DNA of 64,000 bases, taken from assembly GCA_947627875.1 (NCBI GenBank), contig CANQXS010000004.1:1-64000 (forward strand), in the 5' to 3' direction. Of the stretch, positions 60,180-64,000 are shown piece by piece. Position numbers and translations under genes: made by a program. This DNA comes from an uncultured Clostridia bacterium (GTDB taxonomy: Bacteria; Bacillota; Clostridia; Oscillospirales; Ruminococcaceae). Positions within the stretch are counted from its first letter, which is position 1; every line of letters starts with the position of its first letter. The notes beneath the pieces are model-generated. The model saw nothing but the letters and a program-made list of their open reading frames with translations. It ran no database searches and had not been told where the DNA came from.

Positions 60180-61071
60180 CTTCGTCCTCCCCGACGGGGT
60201 CCATATGTATCGTCAGCTCAACTCCGAGCCGCGTTTTTACCTCGTGCTCTATGCCGTCTATGACCCTGTGTATGGTAACGATGTCGCTTTTGGGGTCTAC
60301 CTCGGCGTGAAGCGAGGCGAAGTTTGCGCCGAAGCCGTAGTTATGTATCTTAAGGTCATGAAAGCCCTTTACCTCGGGGCGGCTGCCAACTATCTCGGCT
60401 ATCGAATTTACAAGGCTTTCGGGCGGCTTTAAGCCGAGCATCGGGCTTACCGCCTTTTTTATCATCACAGCCGACGACCAGATTATAAACATGGATACCG
60501 CGAGCCCAGCCCAGCCGTCGATGTTTATTCCGCTAACGCCCATAACTATCACGCTTATAAGTACGGAGGAGGTTATTAAAGCGTCGTTCCGGGAATCGAG
60601 AGCCGCCGCGGCGAGGGTCTGGGAATCGATTTTCTTCGAGAAGTAAAGGTTTACGGCAGCCTGTGCCGCTTTTAAAGCGATAGCCGACGCAAGCGCAATA
60701 TATGTGAGCGCGTTTAACGACAGCTCAACTGGGACGAATATCTTTTCGACCGAGCTCTTCGCAAAGAGCACTCCTACCGCGAACATCACGAGCGAGATTA
60801 TAAGAGCGGTTATCTGCTCGTAGCGCGCATGACCGAAGGGGTGGTCGCTGTCGGCGGGCTTGGCGGCGAGGCGGAAGCCTATCATCGTGAGAATGGAGGA
60901 GCCCGCGTCGGTGAGGCTGTTTACTGCGTCGGCGGCGACGGTAACGCTCCCCGAGAGCAGACCTACGGTGATTTTTATCAGAAAAGCGGCGATATTCGTT
61001 AAAATCCCGAACATACCCGCAATAAAGCCCAGGCGGGTGCGGTCAGAGCCGTTTTCGGCGTTGTTTGGCAA
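60160..61071 (-). CDS. cation diffusion facilitator transporter
   Basis: The 303-residue protein has six membrane helices and the metal-site motifs of the CDF family: VAADAVNSLTDAGSS, DHPFGHARYEQI, AALDSRNDALITS, and a cytoplasmic C-terminal domain (VKGFHDLKIHNYGFGANFASLHAEVDP). It exports divalent cations such as zinc, manganese or iron in exchange for protons. Confidence 0.92.
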   Translation of the reverse strand: MPNNAENGSDRTRLGFIAGMFGILTNIAAFLIKITVGLLSGSVTVAADAVNSLTDAGSSILTMIGFRLAAKPADSDHPFGHARYEQITALIISLVMFAVGVLFAKSSVEKIFVPVELSLNALTYIALASAIALKAAQAAVNLYFSKKIDSQTLAAAALDSRNDALITSSVLISVIVMGVSGINIDGWAGLAVSMFIIWSSAVMIKKAVSPMLGLKPPESLVNSIAEIVGSRPEVKGFHDLKIHNYGFGANFASLHAEVDPKSDIVTIHRVIDGIEHEVKTRLGVELTIHMDPVGEDEDEKIGD

Positions 61072-61360
61072 GGCTATCCCCCATTTCGCGGCGGCGCCGC
61101 AAGATTTTTATACTCTATTATATTAAGAAGCCGAATGATTTGTGTATGAACGGCGGTCTTTTTGAGATTATTATCATTATATCAGCATTTTTACGATAAT
61201 GCAATAGCGCGGGCGGCTGTAAATTTGAGGCAATTCGTTTCGCCCGACGGAGTGGAATTCGGTGCGGTACTTTTCGCGCCTGTTTAACGTCATAAACTCT
61301 GCCTCAGCAAATGCAGAAGTAAATGATCGGTCTAAAATTATTTATATCCGGCAGCAAAAT
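61072..61360. other. spacer without a gene
   Basis: About 290 bases. It probably holds the promoter of the CDF/DUF3810 operon. No ORF with a ribosome binding site was seen. Confidence 0.4.
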
Positions 61361-61388
61361 CCCCGCCCGAAGCTTCCTTCGGGCGGGG
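61361..61388 (-). terminator. strong terminator of purA-purB
   Basis: Twelve-base arms CCCCGCCCGAAG/CTTCGGGCGGGG with a 4-base loop; minus-strand ATTTTGC follows, 18 bases after the purB stop. Confidence 0.85.
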
Positions 61389-61405
61389 CAGAATTATATG
61401 CGCTG

Positions 61406-62830
61406 TCAGAGTATCTCTACTTCTTCGGTCTTGAGGACTTCTATCTTTGCAACTGCGGCTCTTATCTCCCCGACGAGCTTTTCGACCTGTTCGGGGCATC
61501 TGCCGATATACTTCGACGGCTCGAGAACGGCGGTCATCTCCGCCTCGGTCATAGAGAACTCGGGGTGGGCGGCGAGTCTTGAAAGAAGGTCGCAGCCTTC
61601 GCCCTGCTTCATTCTTGCGGTCGCCTCCATCGAGCACACGCGGATTATTTCGTGGAGCTTCTGGCGGTCTCCGCCGCGTTTCACGCCCTCCATCATCAGG
61701 TTTTCTGTCGCGATGAACGGCAGATATTCCCAGACCGCGCGCTCTACCATCTTTTCGTTCACCCTGAGCCCGTTGGTCACGTTCTGGGCGAGCCTGAGTA
61801 TCGCGTCGGCGCAGAGATACCCCTCGGGGAGCGATATCCTGCGGTTGGCGGAGTCGTCAAGAGTGCGCTCTAGCCATTGGGTCGAGGCGGTCATCGGGGC
61901 GTTGAGAGCATCTGCCATAAGATATCTCGAAAGCGAGCAGATGCGTTCGCATCTCATCGGGTTGCGCTTATATGCCATAGCCGACGAGCCTATCTGGTGC
62001 TCCTCGAAGGGCTCCTCGAGCTGCCTGTCGTGCTGCAAAAGCCTGAGGTCGTTAGCCATTCTGCAGCAGCTCTGCGCTACCGACGACAAAACGTTGAGTA
62101 TTCTCGAATCGAACTTGCGGGGGTAGGTCTGCCCCGAAACCGTGAAGCACTTCTTAAAGCCGAATTCGCCGGCAATCATTCTGTTCATCTCGTCGATCTT
62201 TTCGCCGTCGCCCTCGAAGAGGTCCATAAAGCTCGCTTCGGTGCCTGTCGTGCCGCGGCAGCCGAGGAACTTGAAGCTGTCGATGACGAAGTCGAGCTCC
62301 TCTAAGTCGGCGAGAAAATCCTGAGCCCAGAGCGAAGCGCGCTTTCCGACGGTAACGAGCTGGGCGGGCTGATAGTGGGTGTAGCCGAGGGTCGGGAGGC
62401 TCTTGTATTTTTCGGCGAAGTCGGCGAGATTGTTGAGAACCTTCGCTATCTCTCCGCGAAGATATTTCAGACCGTCGCGGTAGATGATGAGGTCGGCGTT
62501 GTCGGTGACGTAGCAGCTCGTCGCGCCGAGGTGGATTATCCCCGCGGCAGAGGGCGCAGCCTTGCCGTAGGTGTAGATATGAGCCATAACGTCGTGGCGG
62601 ACTTCCTTCTCGCGCTGATGCTCGAGCTCGTAGTCGATGTCGGTTATATGCTCCTCGAGCTCCTTTACCTGCTCCTCGGTTATCGGAAGACCGAGCTTAT
62701 GCTCCGCTCTTGCAAGTGCTACCCAAAGGCGGCGCCAGGTCTGAATGCGCTTATCCATCGAAAACAGGTTGAGCATATAGGGGGAGGCGTAGCGCGAGGA
62801 AAGAGGGGATTCGTAGATATTTGTAGGCAT
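61406..62830 (-). CDS. purB: adenylosuccinate lyase
   Basis: The start is ATG 62830 with AAGGAAG upstream; the track ORF extends far into purA and is rejected. The 474-residue protein has the fumarase/aspartase-superfamily signature in GSSAMAYKRNPMRCE, LGATSCYVTDNADL and GYTHYQPAQLVTVGKR. It splits adenylosuccinate to AMP and fumarate, and SAICAR to AICAR, in purine synthesis. It lies 14 bases after purA, forming a purA-purB operon. Confidence 0.96.
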   Translation of the reverse strand: MPTNIYESPLSSRYASPYMLNLFSMDKRIQTWRRLWVALARAEHKLGLPITEEQVKELEEHITDIDYELEHQREKEVRHDVMAHIYTYGKAAPSAAGIIHLGATSCYVTDNADLIIYRDGLKYLRGEIAKVLNNLADFAEKYKSLPTLGYTHYQPAQLVTVGKRASLWAQDFLADLEELDFVIDSFKFLGCRGTTGTEASFMDLFEGDGEKIDEMNRMIAGEFGFKKCFTVSGQTYPRKFDSRILNVLSSVAQSCCRMANDLRLLQHDRQLEEPFEEHQIGSSAMAYKRNPMRCERICSLSRYLMADALNAPMTASTQWLERTLDDSANRRISLPEGYLCADAILRLAQNVTNGLRVNEKMVERAVWEYLPFIATENLMMEGVKRGGDRQKLHEIIRVCSMEATARMKQGEGCDLLSRLAAHPEFSMTEAEMTAVLEPSKYIGRCPEQVEKLVGEIRAAVAKIEVLKTEEVEIL

Positions 62831-62844
62831 ATACAGCTTCCTTT

Positions 62845-64000
62845 CTATCTGATTATAATGCTTTCGCGCTCGGGTCCGACCGAAACATAGCCGATGCGGC
62901 AGCCTATTTCGCGCTCGATATATTCGACGTAGTCTCTGGCCTCCTTGGGGAGGTCCTCCCATCTGCGGCAGCCGCTTATATCGCACTTCCAGCCGGGCAT
63001 ATATTCGGTGACCGGCTCGGCTTCGGGCAGAACAGCCGGGAAGGGAAATTCGTCGGTCTGTTTGCCGAAGAGCTCGTAGCGCGAACAGATCGGTATTTTG
63101 TCCATATAGCTCAGAACGTCTAACTTCGTGAGGGCAATGCAGGTCGCGCCCTGAGTTTCGACGCCGTATCTCGTTGCGACTATGTCGATAGGTCCTACGC
63201 GGCGGGGTCTGCCGGTCTTTGCGCCGTATTCCGCGCCCGCCTCGCGGAGTTTCTCGGCCTCCTCGCCGAACCATTCGCAGGTGAACGGTCCTTCGCCGAC
63301 GCAGGAGGAATACGCCTTAACGACGCCGATTATTTTATCTATCTTCACTCCCGGGAAGCCGGAGCCGACGGGCGCGAACGCCGCTATCGTGTTTGACGAA
63401 GTGGTGTAGGGGACTATGCCGTAGTCGAGGTCTCTCAGAGCGCCGAGCTGGGCTTCAAAGAGGATCTTCTTGCCCTCTGCCGACGACTTTTTGAGGAAAG
63501 CGCCGGTATCCCTTACGAACGGGCGGATCTTTTCGCAGTAGCCGCCGAGCCATTCTTCGAGGTCGTCCATAGTATACCCCTTCGCGCCGTAGACGTTTTT
63601 AAGGGTGAGGTTTTTCCACTCCAAGAGGTCTGCAAGGTGGGCTTTTAAGTGCTCGGGGTAGTTGAGCTCGCCCGCGAGGACGGTCTTTTTAGAGTATTTG
63701 TCGGAATAAAACGGGGCTATGCCCTGCCTTGTCGAGCCGAATTTTTTATCGGCAAGGCGCGCTTCCTCGAGCCCGTCGAGCTCGCGGTGCCAAGGCATAA
63801 GGAGCGAAGCGCGGTCGCTTATCATAAGGTTGTCCGGAGTGATGCCGACCCCGCGGGAGCGCACCTCTTCTATTTCCTTCCAGAGGTTTTCGGGGTCAAG
63901 GGCAACGCCGTTTCCGAGGACGTTCACGACTCCGTCGGTAAAAATTCCGGAGGGGAGAAGGTGGAGGGCAAACTTGCCGTATTCGTTGATGATGGTATGA
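62845..64000 (-). CDS. purA: adenylosuccinate synthetase, C-terminal part
   Basis: The frame is open to the window edge, so the N-terminus (GTP-binding P-loop) is missing; the GTG at 63927 is internal. Visible PurA motifs are HTIINEYGKFALHLLPSGIF, GSTRQGIAPFYSDKYSKK, FEAQLGALRDLDYGIVPYTTSSNT and RPRRVGPIDIVATRYGVETQG. It joins IMP and aspartate with GTP hydrolysis, the step before purB. Confidence 0.96.
   Translation of the reverse strand, partial: HTIINEYGKFALHLLPSGIFTDGVVNVLGNGVALDPENLWKEIEEVRSRGVGITPDNLMISDRASLLMPWHRELDGLEEARLADKKFGSTRQGIAPFYSDKYSKKTVLAGELNYPEHLKAHLADLLEWKNLTLKNVYGAKGYTMDDLEEWLGGYCEKIRPFVRDTGAFLKKSSAEGKKILFEAQLGALRDLDYGIVPYTTSSNTIAAFAPVGSGFPGVKIDKIIGVVKAYSSCVGEGPFTCEWFGEEAEKLREAGAEYGAKTGRPRRVGPIDIVATRYGVETQGATCIALTKLDVLSYMDKIPICSRYELFGKQTDEFPFPAVLPEAEPVTEYMPGWKCDISGCRRWEDLPKEARDYVEYIEREIGCRIGYVSVGPERESIIIR

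Noticed and set aside
61406-63274. purB ORF extended to 622 residues
   Set aside because: The extra 148 codons lie inside purA in another frame; ATG 62830 has a good ribosome binding site and matches the known N-terminus.
1-64000. tRNA and rRNA genes
   Set aside because: I looked in the longer intergenic stretches for cloverleaf or rRNA-like sequence and saw none; a covariance search could still find something missed.

Overview
The window looks like a chromosome segment of a low-to-mid GC Gram-positive anaerobe of the class Clostridia, most likely order Oscillospirales (Ruminococcus-like). The basis is two dockerin proteins and one cohesin-like surface protein, cytoplasmic xylan-oligosaccharide enzymes (GH8, GH43), strong AGGAGG-type ribosome binding sites throughout, c-di-GMP signalling genes, and a mobilome of Tn916-type and MobV-type integrative elements. 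This assignment is inference; no rRNA or genus-level marker is present. I found no tRNA, rRNA or CRISPR array.

Layout. (1) 1-4.9 kb: right part of an integrative mobilizable element. It carries an amidoligase-like enzyme cut by the window edge, a class II glutamine amidotransferase, a small serine recombinase, a short relaxase with a MobC-like partner, an excisionase and a Tn916-type integrase. (2) 5.0-11.5 kb: a decaying region. A flavodoxin/TetR/aldo-keto reductase operon has two frameshifted genes and a reductase that has lost Fe-S cysteines. It is followed by frameshifted RHH and zinc-ribbon genes, a lipoprotein and a MORN-repeat membrane protein. (3) 11.6-17.0 kb: a three-gene restriction-modification operon with a GIY-YIG/helicase/methyltransferase fusion and a split methyltransferase. 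(4) 17.2-21.4 kb: a cohesin-like surface protein with about twenty CxxC modules, next to a dockerin-bearing transglutaminase-like protein. (5) 21.5-27.6 kb: housekeeping and metabolic genes (DUF362, acetyltransferase, AlkZ-related, argS, GH13 amylase). (6) 27.7-36.8 kb: a hairpin-rich spacer, then a five-gene signalling operon of two hybrid histidine kinases, an Hpt protein, a REC/HD-GYP/GGDEF protein and a degenerate HD-GYP protein. (7) 37.0-38.1 kb: a dockerin-carrying esterase.

(8) 38.22-49.77 kb: an 11.5-kb MobV-type integrative element inserted in the last codons of rpsI. The original rpsI end (Ser-Lys-Arg-stop plus terminator) is stranded at 38.2 kb, and the element supplies a replacement Ser-Lys-Arg-stop. 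Its cargo is a wrecked FokI-type restriction-modification locus: a 3'-truncated D12 methyltransferase, an inserted HNH endonuclease and a 5'-truncated FokI homologue, plus a zinc-hook AAA ATPase. The core is YfjI/DUF3987, an HTH protein, a CHC2 primase fragment, a MobV relaxase and an integrase.

(9) 49.8-64 kb: rplM-rpsI with a structured leader, a xylo-oligosaccharide operon (DUF1292, GH8, methyltransferase, GH43), a Cthe_2159-like carbohydrate-binding protein, a serine hydrolase, a small secreted protein with the same PETG-type C-terminus as the cohesin protein, a DUF3810 metallopeptidase-like protein, a CDF cation transporter, purB and partial purA.

The strongest leads are the rpsI insertion with its recoded gene end, the HNH-for-FokI replacement, the cohesin/dockerin surface pair, and the restriction operon with two SAM-binding halves but one catalytic half.
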